A stretch of 47,540 bases of DNA from Sphingobacteriales bacterium (GCA_021299095.1 JAJTFW010000012.1:1-47540), one strand, 5' to 3'. Shown: positions 34,952-43,712, counted from the stretch's first letter. Notes: generated from the sequence alone by a model not told the origin. Made by a program: numbers and translations.

Positions 34952-35857
34952 TTAAAAGTAACCGGCCTTTTTCCGGTCTTCCATAGCAGTTTCACTGCGT
35001 TTGTCATCAGCTCTCGTTCCTCTTTCCGTTGTGGTGCTGGTCGAAACTTCATCGATAATCTCCTCGAGGCTAGAGGCCGGAGAGGGCACAGCTCCAGTAC
35101 AGGTCATATCTCCGATGGTTCGGAATCTGACCGTCATTTCCTCAGGTTTTTCATCTTCTTTCAGTGTCAGGTAGTCGGATGCAGCGAGCAGTGTTCCGCT
35201 GCGGTTGATAATCATTCTGCGGTGTGAAAAATACAACTCGGGAATTTCAATTTTCTCAAGAGCGATGTACATCCAGATGTCCATTTCAGTCCAATTGCTG
35301 AGCGGAAATACCCGGAAGTGTTCCCCCATGTTTTTTCTGCCGTTGAGCAGCATCCACAATTCCGGACGTTGGTTCTTCGGATCCCATTGCCCGAACTCAT
35401 CGCGATGGGAAAAGAAGCGTTCTTTTGCTCTGGCTTTCTCTTCATCCCTTCTGGCACCGCCCATGGCCGCATCCACTTTCAATTCTTCTAACGCATCGAG
35501 CAATGTAACGGTTTGTAATAGGTTTCTGGATGCATTGACACCTTTCTCTTCTTTGGCCCGCCCTTGATCTATGGAATCCTGCACGTACCGTACAAGCATC
35601 GTTGCTCCGGTTTTTTCTGCAAGTCTGTCACGGAATGCAATTGTTTCAGGAAAATTGTGCCCGGTGTCGATGTGTAGCAATGGAAACGGAATCCTGGCCG
35701 GATGAAAGGCCTTTCTTGCGAGGTGTGTCAGTACGATGGAGTCTTTTCCGCCCGAAAACAATAGCACAGGTCGTTCAAACTGGGATGCGGCTTCGCGGAT
35801 TACGTAAAGCGCTTCCGCCTCCAGCTCGCGTAGGTGATTCAGGTGATATAGGATCAT
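34952..35857 (-). CDS. cysD: Sulfate adenylyltransferase subunit 2
   Basis: 301 residues of the PP-loop ATP pyrophosphatase family: LLFSGGKDSIVL (SGGKDS at 35-40), HIDTGHNFPET, GGARRDEEKARAKER and the C-terminal ATAMEDRKKAGYF-type tail. It catalyses ATP + sulfate to APS + pyrophosphate together with CysN. ATG 35857 overlaps the cysC stop as ATGA, so the gene is translationally coupled downstream of cysC. Confidence 0.97.
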   Translation of the reverse strand: MILYHLNHLRELEAEALYVIREAASQFERPVLLFSGGKDSIVLTHLARKAFHPARIPFPLLHIDTGHNFPETIAFRDRLAEKTGATMLVRYVQDSIDQGRAKEEKGVNASRNLLQTVTLLDALEELKVDAAMGGARRDEEKARAKERFFSHRDEFGQWDPKNQRPELWMLLNGRKNMGEHFRVFPLSNWTEMDIWMYIALEKIEIPELYFSHRRMIINRSGTLLAASDYLTLKEDEKPEEMTVRFRTIGDMTCTGAVPSPASSLEEIIDEVSTSTTTERGTRADDKRSETAMEDRKKAGYF

Positions 35858-36468
35858 GGTGTATCGTGTCGAAGGCGCGGTTCGCAGGTTTGGATTACCT
35901 GTTGGGTGCAGGCCGGCTCATCGTGTAAGTGCGAATGGATGGTGAGTTCGGGATGAAGTGGTGGCTCATAGGGTGCACTCACACCGGTGAAGTCCGGAAT
36001 GAGGCCTTGACGTGCCTTGGCATACAGACCTTTGATATCGCGTTGCTCACAAACTTCAATCGGGCAGTCGACGAATACCTCGATGAATCTGCCTTCCGGA
36101 AAAAGTGAACGGATTTTATCGCGGTCAGACCGGTAGGGCGATACGAAAGCGGTCAGCACGATTAGTCCTGCATCGAATAGGAGAGCTGAAACCTCGCCGG
36201 TCCTACGGATGTTCTCCTGTCGACCTGATTCGCTGAAATCAAGGTCCGCATTCAGACCATGTCGCAGGTTATCGCCGTCGAGCAAGTAGGTTTTATATCC
36301 ACGCGACTGCAGTTCGCGCTCAACTGCATCGGCGAGTGTCGATTTCCCGGATCCGCTTAGGCCCGTAAACCAAATGATTGTAGCGCGCTGGTTCAGTATG
36401 CGCTCACGGTCTTCCCGTTTGGTCTGGTAGTGATGACGCACTACGTTAGGATTTTGTTCAGTGCTCAT
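35854..36468 (-). CDS. cysC: Adenylylsulfate (APS) kinase
   Basis: 204 residues. The Walker A is GLSGSGKST at 36-44; LLDGDNLRHGL, FSESGRQENIRRTGEV and AFVSPYRSDRDKIR are the APS-binding and lid segments. It phosphorylates APS to PAPS. The presence of cysC rather than a directly adjacent APS reductase suggests the operon supplies PAPS for sulfation. The start is ATG 36468, three bases after the transporter stop. Confidence 0.97.
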   Translation of the reverse strand: MSTEQNPNVVRHHYQTKREDRERILNQRATIIWFTGLSGSGKSTLADAVERELQSRGYKTYLLDGDNLRHGLNADLDFSESGRQENIRRTGEVSALLFDAGLIVLTAFVSPYRSDRDKIRSLFPEGRFIEVFVDCPIEVCEQRDIKGLYAKARQGLIPDFTGVSAPYEPPLHPELTIHSHLHDEPACTQQVIQTCEPRLRHDTP

Positions 36469-36471
36469 GCG

Positions 36472-38250
36472 TCAAACCAGGTTGTACCAATAAGCAATAC
36501 CGGCGATGACCAGTGTCATACAGATTATGGTTGGCAAAAGGCCATATCGGATGTAGTCCTGAAAGCGGTATCCACCAGGGCCGTAAACCATCAGATTCGT
36601 TTGGTAACCGAACGGTGTGAGGAAATCCGCGGATGCCGCAAAGGCTATCGTCAGGAAATACGGTGTGAGATCGGATACTCCCATTTGCTGTGCCGTTGCA
36701 ACGGCGATGGGGAAGGTGATTGCTGCGGCTGCCGCATTGGTGACGAACATGGTGAGGATGTTCGCTACAAGGTACAGTCCGATAATTACTCCTATGGTCG
36801 GATGCAAGGGGCCGGTTATTTCGATGACATGATGAGCGAATAACTCATCAAGTCCCGAATTGGAAATGGATTTGCCAATACCAATGGAGAGCCCAAGCAT
36901 GACCATCAATTCCAGGTCGAGCGATTTTTTCACGTCTTCCACACTGACAAATCCGGCGAGTGCGACGCTGGCCGTCAAGATCATTAAAGACAACAGCAGG
37001 CTAATCACATCGAATGCTTCCAGTGCAAGTGCTGCTGCCAAACCCAGTAGAATCCACTTAACCAGGCTCCTATCAGCATGGTTGATCTGCCTACGTTTAG
37101 AAACGACAAACAGGTCTCGACTTTTTTCGGCGCGACGGTAGAATTCCTTTCCTGCAAGCAGTAACAGCAGATCACCATTTCGTAATTCGATGTCACCGAC
37201 TTTTCCGCTGATCTTCTCACCGTCGCGGTTCACAGCCACAATCGCTGCATCGAAGTTCTGGCGGAAGTTGGTGGTATTGACAGGCTTGTTTTGCAGCGAG
37301 GATGTGGGTGCCACAATCGCTTCCACCACGTCGGAACGTCCTGTGGTCGGGTAATCTGCGAAATCGGCTGGTACAAGTTCCCGACGGTTGTTCATTAAGT
37401 CAATTACCGTATCGGTTTCTCCTGCAAAAATCAGGATGTCTCCGGCCTGGATGACATCGCGCGGGGAAACCGGTGCAATCCGTCTATCTCCGCGGATGAG
37501 TTCTACTACATATAATCCACGCAGTTGCCGGAGTTTATTGTCATCCAGTGTTTTTCCTGCGTAAATAGATCCCTCGGGCACCTTTGTTTCAATCACATAC
37601 TCGCGTGTGTGTTCCTTGAACTCGGTGAGCGCATCTTTTCGCTTTGGCAATAGTTTGTTGGAAAAGATGACCATGTAAAGAATCACCAGAATCACAATCG
37701 GCAGAGCAATGGGTGTGAAGGCGAACATGCCCAAGGGTTCATAGCCGGAACTGACGGCAAGGCCACTCACCACGAGGTTCGTTGAGGTGCCTATCAACGT
37801 GAGCGTACCTCCGATGATGGCCGACATCGAAAGTGGCATCAATACCTTCGAAGCACTGATGCGCTTGCGCCTCGCCCAATCGTAGGCGTACGGCATCATC
37901 AATGCCACCAGCGGAGTATTGTTGACAAAGGCCGAGACACCCGATACCACCGTTCCCATCCGGAGTAAAAAGTGTCGATAGCCCAGATTACTGCGAAACA
38001 GGCGGAAGACATACATGTCAAGTGCGCCGGAGCGCTTGATCAGGTCGCTGACGAGCAAGAGCAGAAAAATCACGGCGATTTGCTCGTTGGAAAAACCACT
38101 TAGCGCTTCCTGTGTACTGATGACACCAGAGGCTAACAGGATAATGATTGCAAGAACGAACACAAGCACCGGCTTGATGATTTCCTTGTAGAGCAGGAAA
38201 ATCATCCCCGGAATCACCAACGCAACGGTGAGGATTTTAGGGTCGTACAT
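36472..38250 (-). CDS. SLC13/DASS-family anion permease with two TrkA-C domains, likely sulfate importer
   Basis: 592 residues. N-terminal and C-terminal membrane halves (together about twelve helices) flank a cytosolic region at about 205-375 with two TrkA-C (RCK-C) modules, seen as VPEGSIYAGKTLDD...ELIRGDRRIAPVSP and a second copy ending GDLLLLLAG. Membrane motifs include VNNTPLVALMMP and LIGTSTNLVVSG, and the second-half counterpart MFVTNAAAAAITFP. This architecture is typical of bacterial sodium/sulfate transporters such as SAC1-like proteins. Its place between a sulfotransferase and cysC makes sulfate the obvious substrate, though family alone would also allow other anions. Its 5' end overlaps the sulfotransferase gene by 14 bases. 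Confidence 0.9.
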   Translation of the reverse strand: MYDPKILTVALVIPGMIFLLYKEIIKPVLVFVLAIIILLASGVISTQEALSGFSNEQIAVIFLLLLVSDLIKRSGALDMYVFRLFRSNLGYRHFLLRMGTVVSGVSAFVNNTPLVALMMPYAYDWARRKRISASKVLMPLSMSAIIGGTLTLIGTSTNLVVSGLAVSSGYEPLGMFAFTPIALPIVILVILYMVIFSNKLLPKRKDALTEFKEHTREYVIETKVPEGSIYAGKTLDDNKLRQLRGLYVVELIRGDRRIAPVSPRDVIQAGDILIFAGETDTVIDLMNNRRELVPADFADYPTTGRSDVVEAIVAPTSSLQNKPVNTTNFRQNFDAAIVAVNRDGEKISGKVGDIELRNGDLLLLLAGKEFYRRAEKSRDLFVVSKRRQINHADRSLVKWILLGLAAALALEAFDVISLLLSLMILTASVALAGFVSVEDVKKSLDLELMVMLGLSIGIGKSISNSGLDELFAHHVIEITGPLHPTIGVIIGLYLVANILTMFVTNAAAAAITFPIAVATAQQMGVSDLTPYFLTIAFAASADFLTPFGYQTNLMVYGPGGYRFQDYIRYGLLPTIICMTLVIAGIAYWYNLV

Positions 38251-39157
38251 GCGGCGTGTTCAGCCACGAAGGTAATCCATTGCGCCCGTACTGCTGAAGC
38301 AACTTTCGCAGCTCAAGGTTGTGGTTCACGTAGTGTGAACTGAGCAGATCAGCCGATGCTTTGTCGATTTCAATACCTCGTTGTGCACGGTCGGTATTGA
38401 GGGCGTAATAGAGTTTACGGATGCTGCGTTTCAAAGCATGATTGTTCCTGAGAAAGCCCTCCAGGCGTTTATTGACCCTAAGCGCGGCTTTGTGCAGCAG
38501 CGGATTCCGCGCGTACAGCGTTTTATTTTCAATTGTAAATAGGTTTGGCAGGTTGGGTAACGGTTTCAACCCAAGCCAATCGGTGAGCTCGTTACAGAGC
38601 GCTCTCGGGTTCTCTCGCAAGGCATCGAAATAAACGACTTTCAGATTGTCCCCGTAGATGCGCAGCCAGGGCTCCAGGTATCCGGCGTATTCGCCTTCCC
38701 GCACACCCCGGGCAAAATAATCCTGATCTGCAGAGTCGGACCTTTCTAACGAAGCGCGAATAAAATCCTTCATGTCCGTATTTCCCATATCCAAGGCCTT
38801 GGAGCGGATGTGGTGATAAAACGAGCTCAGTCGCTCGACCGGTTCGCGCAGAATCAGGATGATTCGTGCATCAGGGCTGTGCGATTGGATGGCTTTGGCA
38901 ATCGCTTCGTCACCATATAGGTAGCTCGGACTGGCTTCCATCCTGTACGGCTGCATGCCGCAATGCATAAAATGCTGAAGGTATGATTCGGCAGGAGCCA
39001 ATTCTTGCCCATCACGCAAGGGCATGTAATAACCGATTTCTTTGATCCTGCTCGCACAGATATCCGGGTGCTTCGACAAATAAGTGAACAGCGAAGTTGT
39101 TCCGGCTTTGTGAACACCAGCGATAATAAGATTCGGCCACTTCTGTTGAAAAGACAT
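38237..39157 (-). CDS. Sulfotransferase heading the sulfate-activation operon
   Basis: 306 residues with the PAPS loops LIIAGVHKAGTTSLFTYL near the N-terminus and ILILREPVERLSSFYHH near residue 105; EASPSYLYG and GEYAGYLEPWL are acceptor-side segments typical of Sulfotransfer_1 enzymes. It is the first gene of the operon that also encodes the sulfate permease, CysC, CysD, CysN and CysQ, so its supply of PAPS is co-regulated. It belongs to the same broad family as the three tandem enzymes near 11-14 kb, but is distinct in sequence outside the cofactor motifs. The acceptor is unknown. Start ATG 39157. Confidence 0.9.
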   Translation of the reverse strand: MSFQQKWPNLIIAGVHKAGTTSLFTYLSKHPDICASRIKEIGYYMPLRDGQELAPAESYLQHFMHCGMQPYRMEASPSYLYGDEAIAKAIQSHSPDARIILILREPVERLSSFYHHIRSKALDMGNTDMKDFIRASLERSDSADQDYFARGVREGEYAGYLEPWLRIYGDNLKVVYFDALRENPRALCNELTDWLGLKPLPNLPNLFTIENKTLYARNPLLHKAALRVNKRLEGFLRNNHALKRSIRKLYYALNTDRAQRGIEIDKASADLLSSHYVNHNLELRKLLQQYGRNGLPSWLNTPHVRP

Positions 39158-39320
39158 CTTTAATCTTCAAAGCACTACCATACCAAATAAGGTGTGTCGA
39201 CGTTCAGCATCCGCACAGTTTCTCCGGATGTTGATGTCCGATTGAATTGTTGGATCTTCTTATGATAAATTTCATTCGGCTTCAACACACGAAATCCGCC
39301 CTAAATGTCGTTACTTTTCG

Positions 39321-39328
39321 TACATTCG
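39321..39328 (+). promoter_or_regulatory. Candidate -7 element (TACATTCG)
   Basis: One mismatch to TANNTTTG, 22 bases before ATG 39351; the likely promoter of the cytochrome/YceI/DUF5777 operon. Confidence 0.4.
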
Positions 39329-39350
39329 CCCAACGAAACCGACAGTTCGG

Positions 39351-40079
39351 ATGAAAAATTCAACGGTTCACCTTCTGACTCTGCTGATTGCGGTTTTTTC
39401 TGTCGTCGCAACGGTCTCCTCTTGTAAACACGAAATCCCATCCCCCGCTGTAAATGATGACGATGGGAATGGAACAGGTGGGGGTGGAAACAACTCGGTT
39501 CCTTGTGATTCGGATAGTGTCTATTTCAGCATGCAGATTTTGCCCATCCTGCAGTCGAATTGCGCCATGACCGGCTGCCACGATGCGGGAACTGCATCGA
39601 ATGGAGTCGTTTTGACATCGTATTCAAGTGTGATGAATTCGGGGATTGTAACGCCCGGGGATCCCGGAAATAGTGATCTCTACGAGGTTCTTACAGAAAC
39701 GGATCCCGACAAACTGATGCCTCCTAACGGCGCTCTTCCCTGGGCTCAAATTCAATTGATTCAAACCTGGATTCAGCAGGGTACACGCAACTTAACCTGT
39801 GATGGCGGCTGCGATACAAGTGCAGTGACTTATTCTGGAGTCATCCGTCCCTTGATCCAGACCAAGTGTCAGGGTTGCCATACCGGCAGTGGTGCCGGCG
39901 GCGGATGGGATCTGAGCACCTATCAGGGAGTTGCAACGGTTGCATTGAACGGTAAGCTGATGGGTTCCGTTCAGCACCTTGCAGGCTTCAGTGCCATGCC
40001 CAAAGGCGGAGCGAAACTTCCGAATTGTGACATTGCTAAATTCCGCATCTGGGTGAGTGCTGGATATCCGAACAATTGA
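39351..40079 (+). CDS. Cytochrome-c-like lipoprotein with two heme-type motifs
   Basis: 242 residues. The lipobox is VSSC at about residue 25, then an Asp/Gly/Asn-rich linker. Two cytochrome-like halves follow. The first has ILQSNCAMTGCHD, an unusual CX4CH heme motif, with KLMPP as a possible axial Met segment. The second has IQTKCQGCHTG, a standard CX2CH, with FSAMPKGG as its Met segment. It probably sits on the periplasmic or outer face and takes part in electron transfer, or acts as a heme sensor. It resembles the planctomycete-type cytochrome domains found in Bacteroidota. It is the first of five co-directional genes ending with a DUF5777 barrel. Confidence 0.8.
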   Translation: MKNSTVHLLTLLIAVFSVVATVSSCKHEIPSPAVNDDDGNGTGGGGNNSVPCDSDSVYFSMQILPILQSNCAMTGCHDAGTASNGVVLTSYSSVMNSGIVTPGDPGNSDLYEVLTETDPDKLMPPNGALPWAQIQLIQTWIQQGTRNLTCDGGCDTSAVTYSGVIRPLIQTKCQGCHTGSGAGGGWDLSTYQGVATVALNGKLMGSVQHLAGFSAMPKGGAKLPNCDIAKFRIWVSAGYPNN

Positions 40080-40092
40080 ATGCTTTATTCCT

Positions 40093-40506
40093 TTGGAAAC
40101 AAAATCAAAATCGGCAAATCGAATCAAGCGTGTTTTTAGCCTCACTGGGTTAATTACTGTTACAGGCCTTCTGGTGGTTGCTGGTTCGATATCCGGATGT
40201 TATTACGACGTAGAAGAGGAGCTTTATCCGCAGGGTAACTGCGATACAGCTGTTGTAAGTTATACTAACGTGGTGGCCCCTATGTTGCAGAAAAACGGAT
40301 GCCTTGGTTGCCATGCGGCACCGGCCAGTGCAGGAAACGGTATTGTACTTGATAGCTACGCAAGTATTCTGAATCTTGTTCAGGATAACAACCGCTTCGT
40401 GTCAGGTGCTGACCGAATGCCGCCCGGTTCGCCGAGTGGCGTATTGTCAGAATGTGATATGAGTAAGCTTCGTGCCTGGGCCAGTGCTGGTGCCCCTAAT
40501 AACTGA
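40093..40506 (+). CDS. Mono-heme cytochrome-c-like lipoprotein
   Basis: About 137 residues. The signal peptide ends in lipobox SISGC, and the mature chain has one heme motif GCLGCHA with a downstream ADRMPPG Met segment. It closely resembles the second half of the preceding protein (GNCDTAVVSYTNVVAPMLQ versus GCDTSAVTYSGVIRPLIQ), so it probably arose by duplication. There is no ATG in frame before the signal peptide. I use TTG 40093, which gives a basic n-region; GTG 40057, overlapping the previous stop, is the alternative. Confidence 0.75.
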   Translation: METKSKSANRIKRVFSLTGLITVTGLLVVAGSISGCYYDVEEELYPQGNCDTAVVSYTNVVAPMLQKNGCLGCHAAPASAGNGIVLDSYASILNLVQDNNRFVSGADRMPPGSPSGVLSECDMSKLRAWASAGAPNN

Positions 40507-40510
40507 AGAA

Positions 40511-40921
40511 ATGCGTAAAATCATCCTCATACTATCCGTCCTTTTAATTGCCGGCGGACTCGTCGGCTATTACATGTGGAACAAACGTGTGCCCAGCCTC
40601 GAGGATACACCAGCCAAGGCAACGGTTACGGCCGATCAACTCTGCGAAGCCTTCATTTCAGATGAGGAAAAGGCCAATAAGGAGTTGCTGAATCAGGTTG
40701 TGGTCGTTTCGGGAACAGTAAACGATGTGTTTTGCGATTCAACCGGTACCAATATCATCCTTTCCTCGTGTGTGGATTGCTATATGGTCAACTGCAGGAT
40801 GGAACCCGGTCGTGATCCGAAAGTAGAACCCGGCCAAACCATCACACTGAAGGGCATTGTGAACGGATTCAACATGTTTGATGTCAACATCAACCGGTGT
40901 GTGCCTGTTGATGCGCCCTGA
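40511..40921 (+). CDS. OB-fold (tRNA_anti-like) membrane-anchored protein
   Basis: 136 residues. An N-terminal hydrophobic anchor (IILILSVLLIAGGLVGYYMW) is followed by a small beta-barrel pattern VVVSGTVNDVFCD, NIILSS, VEPGQTITLKGIVNGF and FDVNINRC, matching the tRNA_anti-like OB-fold family of Bacteroidota. No RNA-binding role is implied by that name. Three Cys cluster at SSCVDCYMVNCR. ATG 40511 is four bases after the cytochrome stop, so the genes are cotranscribed; the function in this operon is unknown. Confidence 0.75.
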   Translation: MRKIILILSVLLIAGGLVGYYMWNKRVPSLEDTPAKATVTADQLCEAFISDEEKANKELLNQVVVVSGTVNDVFCDSTGTNIILSSCVDCYMVNCRMEPGRDPKVEPGQTITLKGIVNGFNMFDVNINRCVPVDAP

Positions 40922-40973
40922 GTCGCTTGCGGCACATTATTTGATAAACCCCGAACGAATAAAAACCAATCAT

Positions 40974-41531
40974 ATGAAGAACATGATGCTACTGACAGCC
41001 TTGCTGTCGCTCAGCCTGTTTGCGGCTGCCCAAGACCGTTACATGACCCGAAGCGGAAAAATTTATTTTCTATCGGACGCACCAATGGAGAAAATCGAAG
41101 CCGTAAACAACCAGGCGGCGAGTGTCTTGGACGCATCTACCGGCAAAGTTGAATTCTCGGTTCTGATGAAATCGTTCGAGTTCGAAAAGGCCTTGATGGG
41201 TGAGCACTTCCAGGAAAAGTATGTCGAGTCAGAGAAATTCCCGAAATCCTCTTTCAAAGGCAGTATCACCGATTTCAGCGCGGTTAACATGAGTAAGGAA
41301 GGTACCTATCCGGTGAAATACAAAGGTGATTTCACCTTGCACGGTGTCACAAAACCCGTAGATGGAACTGGAACGGTGATGGTGAAGGGCGGTAAGATTT
41401 TCGCTAAGAGCACCTTCATGCTTCCGATTGAAGCTTATGGAATCGAAATTCCCTCGCTTGTTAAAGACAAGATTGCAAAAGAAGTCAAGGTGACGGTCGA
41501 TGCGGCCTATGAGAAATTCGAAAAGAAGTGA
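40974..41531 (+). CDS. YceI family periplasmic protein
   Basis: 185 residues: signal peptide ending FAAAQ and a lipocalin-like YceI barrel with GKIYFLSDAPMEKIEAVNN, SFEFEKALMGEHFQEKYV, FPKSSFKG and GDFTLHGVTKPV, the last being the conserved FTLHGVTK segment. YceI proteins bind polyisoprenoids or amphiphilic molecules, and in Bacteroidota often accompany respiratory genes. ATG 40974 was chosen because it opens the signal peptide; a 32-codon extension upstream overlaps the previous gene. Confidence 0.9.
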   Translation: MKNMMLLTALLSLSLFAAAQDRYMTRSGKIYFLSDAPMEKIEAVNNQAASVLDASTGKVEFSVLMKSFEFEKALMGEHFQEKYVESEKFPKSSFKGSITDFSAVNMSKEGTYPVKYKGDFTLHGVTKPVDGTGTVMVKGGKIFAKSTFMLPIEAYGIEIPSLVKDKIAKEVKVTVDAAYEKFEKK

Positions 41532-41532
41532 T

Positions 41533-42426
41533 ATGCGACCGGCAATCATCTTATTGATTGCCGGTTTCTTTTTTCTTTCCCTGCCGCTGAGCGCCCAGGA
41601 TGATTTGATGAGCCTCCTCGGTGATGAGGAGGAACCGAAGGAGTACGTCAAGAATGCTTTCAAATCCACGCGGGTGATTACGACCCAATCGATGGAATTT
41701 GTCGCCCCGGGTGTACTTGATTTCCGTATTCTTCACCGCTTTGGTGCGTTCAGCACCGGTGCCGACGAGGCCTGGGGGCTCGACATAGCCAACATGCGTC
41801 TAGGCCTGGATTATGGAATCACTGAAAGGTTAACAGTCGGTATTGGCCGCAGCAACATCTATAACGAGTTGGATGGGTTCATAAAATACCGTCCCATCTG
41901 GCAAAGCAAAGGAAAGGGAGCCATACCATTTTCCTTGGTGTTGATTTCCGGAATAACCCAAAAGAAAGCGGTCGATCGCTCGCCTGCCAAAGAATACTAT
42001 ACATCCCGTCTGTCTTTTTACCATCAGGCTATCCTAGGCCGCAAGTTCGGGGAGGGCTTCTCGCTGCAGCTGATGCCAACGCTGGTGCACAAGAACATCG
42101 TGGACTCCACCCGATTCGATCACGATTTAGGATTTATCGGTGTAGGCGGCCGCATCAAGTTGTCGCGAAGCATCAATCTGACTTTCGAATACTACGAGAA
42201 GGTTTATGGCGAGTGGAGTTCACGCAATACGATGCCGCTTTCCATCGGCTTCGATATTGAAACCGGTGGTCACGTTTTCCAGTTGCACTTCACCAACTCG
42301 CAAAACCTTAACGAGCGTACGTATCTGACGGATACGCAGGGTAAGTGGTCGGAAAATGATATCCACTTTGGGTTCAATATTTCCAGGGTGTTCACGCTTT
42401 CGAAACCGAAGAGTTTTCGGAAGTAA
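41533..42426 (+). CDS. DUF5777 family outer-membrane beta-barrel protein
   Basis: 297 residues. The signal peptide ends LSAQ, then an acidic linker, then the family segment FVAPGVLDFRILHRFG, and amphipathic strands to the C-terminus (LSIGFDIETGGHVFQLHFTN, then HFGFNISRVF). DUF5777 proteins usually follow cytochrome-like and YceI genes in Bacteroidota, as here, and may be outer-membrane partners of a small redox system. The ATG is one base after the YceI stop, indicating coupling. It is the last gene of the operon. Function unknown. Confidence 0.82.
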   Translation: MRPAIILLIAGFFFLSLPLSAQDDLMSLLGDEEEPKEYVKNAFKSTRVITTQSMEFVAPGVLDFRILHRFGAFSTGADEAWGLDIANMRLGLDYGITERLTVGIGRSNIYNELDGFIKYRPIWQSKGKGAIPFSLVLISGITQKKAVDRSPAKEYYTSRLSFYHQAILGRKFGEGFSLQLMPTLVHKNIVDSTRFDHDLGFIGVGGRIKLSRSINLTFEYYEKVYGEWSSRNTMPLSIGFDIETGGHVFQLHFTNSQNLNERTYLTDTQGKWSENDIHFGFNISRVFTLSKPKSFRK

Positions 42427-42552
42427 GCGTGGCGTCGAAAACTAAGCGGTTTTAAACGTTTATCAGGACGACTAAGTCCCGGAAGACCGATAAGTTTGTG
42501 CCGGGGTGGAGGAGTGGCGGCCCCCAGCGAATCCTGCTTTTTTCAATTCGAT
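42427..42552. other. Intergenic segment between convergent operons with a GC-rich block
   Basis: It holds a TANNTTTG match (TAAGTTTG, 42491-42498, plus strand) that points at no plus-strand gene, then a G-rich/C-rich block with GGGG and CCCCC runs and a T-run. A short T-loop-like stretch (GCGAATCCTGC) is present but no tRNA can be folded. It may be bidirectional terminator sequence or a short RNA; evidence is weak. Confidence 0.25.
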
Positions 42553-43665
42553 TTAAGCCTTCTTTTTCAGGAATTGTACACACGCTTCGAGGATACGCGC
42601 AGTGGCATGGCCATCCCATCCCTGAGGTATACTTCCCTTTTTGAAGCGTCCGGATCCGATATCGTTAAGCATGCCGATAATCTCTTTCGGCTCGGACGAG
42701 ACCAGCACATTCGTTCCAACTTCAACGGTTACCGGACGCTCGGTATTCGGCCTAAGTGTGAGACAAGGTACGCCTCTAAAAGTCGTTTCTTCCTGGACTC
42801 CACCGCTGTCGGTGATTACCGCTTTGGCATGTAGGATTAGTGCCTGAAAGGCGAAGTAATCCAGTGGATCCGTAAACAGAAGTCCTGGAATTGCTGAAAA
42901 TCGTTCTGAAAGCCCCATGGCCTTGATGTTGTTACGGGTCCTGGGGTGAACCGGAAACACTATGGGATAAAGCCTGGTAATCTCTTCAAGCAGGCTTGCT
43001 AGTTGTTGCAGGCCGACCAAGTTATCCACGGTGGCCGGGCGGTGCATGGTCATCAGTAAATAATCCTGACCTTGGATACCCAGTCTGGAGCGGATATCAT
43101 TCGATTGGATTTCTTCATCAAAGGCCACAAGCGTGTCAATCATCGTATTTCCTGCGAAGCTGATTTGATCAGCGTGTTTCCCCTCGGCCAAGAGATTGGT
43201 CGATCCACTGGGTTCTGTCACAAAAAAATGATCGCAGAGATGATCCGTTAAAATCCGGTTGATTTCTTCCGGCATACTGCGGTCACGGCTTCTCAATCCG
43301 CTTTCCACATGGGCACAGGGAATGCCAAGCCGGTTCGCTACCCAGGCGCCTGCAAAGGTCGAATCCACATCTCCAACCACCAGTACCAAGTCGGGTTTCT
43401 CCTTTAGCATCTGGTCTTCTAGGGCAGCCAGCATAGTGGCTGTTCGGGCGATCGGTGATCCCTGAATTGGATCTAGGATGATATCCGGATCGAGACGAAT
43501 CTGCTTGAAAAACACCTCGGCCATTTGTGAATCGTGGTGCTGGGACGTATGCAGGATCCGGATGTCGAATGGGCTGCCCATTGCCTGGTTGCAGAATCTG
43601 AATTGCGACACCTTGATGAAATTGGGTCGGGTACCGACAACGATGAGCAGGCGTTTAGTTGTCAC
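42553..43665 (-). CDS. wecB: UDP-N-acetylglucosamine 2-epimerase (non-hydrolysing)
   Basis: 370 residues of the GT-B-fold epimerase: LIVVGTRPNFIKVSQF, LHTSQHHDSQMAEVFF, HVESGLRS, MPEEINRILTDHL, MTMHRPATVDN, FPVHPRTR and SGGVQEETTFRGVPCLTLRP. It interconverts UDP-GlcNAc and UDP-ManNAc, a precursor for acidic or amino-sugar polysaccharides. It starts at GTG 43665, 47 bases after the DUF486 gene. It may feed the sulfated-polysaccharide pathway encoded elsewhere in the window, or an unrelated surface glycan. Confidence 0.95.
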   Translation of the reverse strand: MTTKRLLIVVGTRPNFIKVSQFRFCNQAMGSPFDIRILHTSQHHDSQMAEVFFKQIRLDPDIILDPIQGSPIARTATMLAALEDQMLKEKPDLVLVVGDVDSTFAGAWVANRLGIPCAHVESGLRSRDRSMPEEINRILTDHLCDHFFVTEPSGSTNLLAEGKHADQISFAGNTMIDTLVAFDEEIQSNDIRSRLGIQGQDYLLMTMHRPATVDNLVGLQQLASLLEEITRLYPIVFPVHPRTRNNIKAMGLSERFSAIPGLLFTDPLDYFAFQALILHAKAVITDSGGVQEETTFRGVPCLTLRPNTERPVTVEVGTNVLVSSEPKEIIGMLNDIGSGRFKKGSIPQGWDGHATARILEACVQFLKKKA

Positions 43666-43712
43666 GTTCAGGATTTTGTCAGATGCCGAAGGTAGTCCAG
43701 TGGCATGAATAC

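Noticed and set aside
32845-36468. Assimilatory sulfate reduction operon
   Set aside because: cysC, cysD, cysN and cysQ are present but no reductase; the co-encoded sulfotransferase and permease fit sulfation better, although the rest of the genome is unseen.
42496-42560. tRNA-like fragment (GCCGGGGTGG... and GCGAATCCTGC)
   Set aside because: Too short, with no anticodon arm or acceptor pairing; resemblance to a leucine tRNA start and T-loop is partial.
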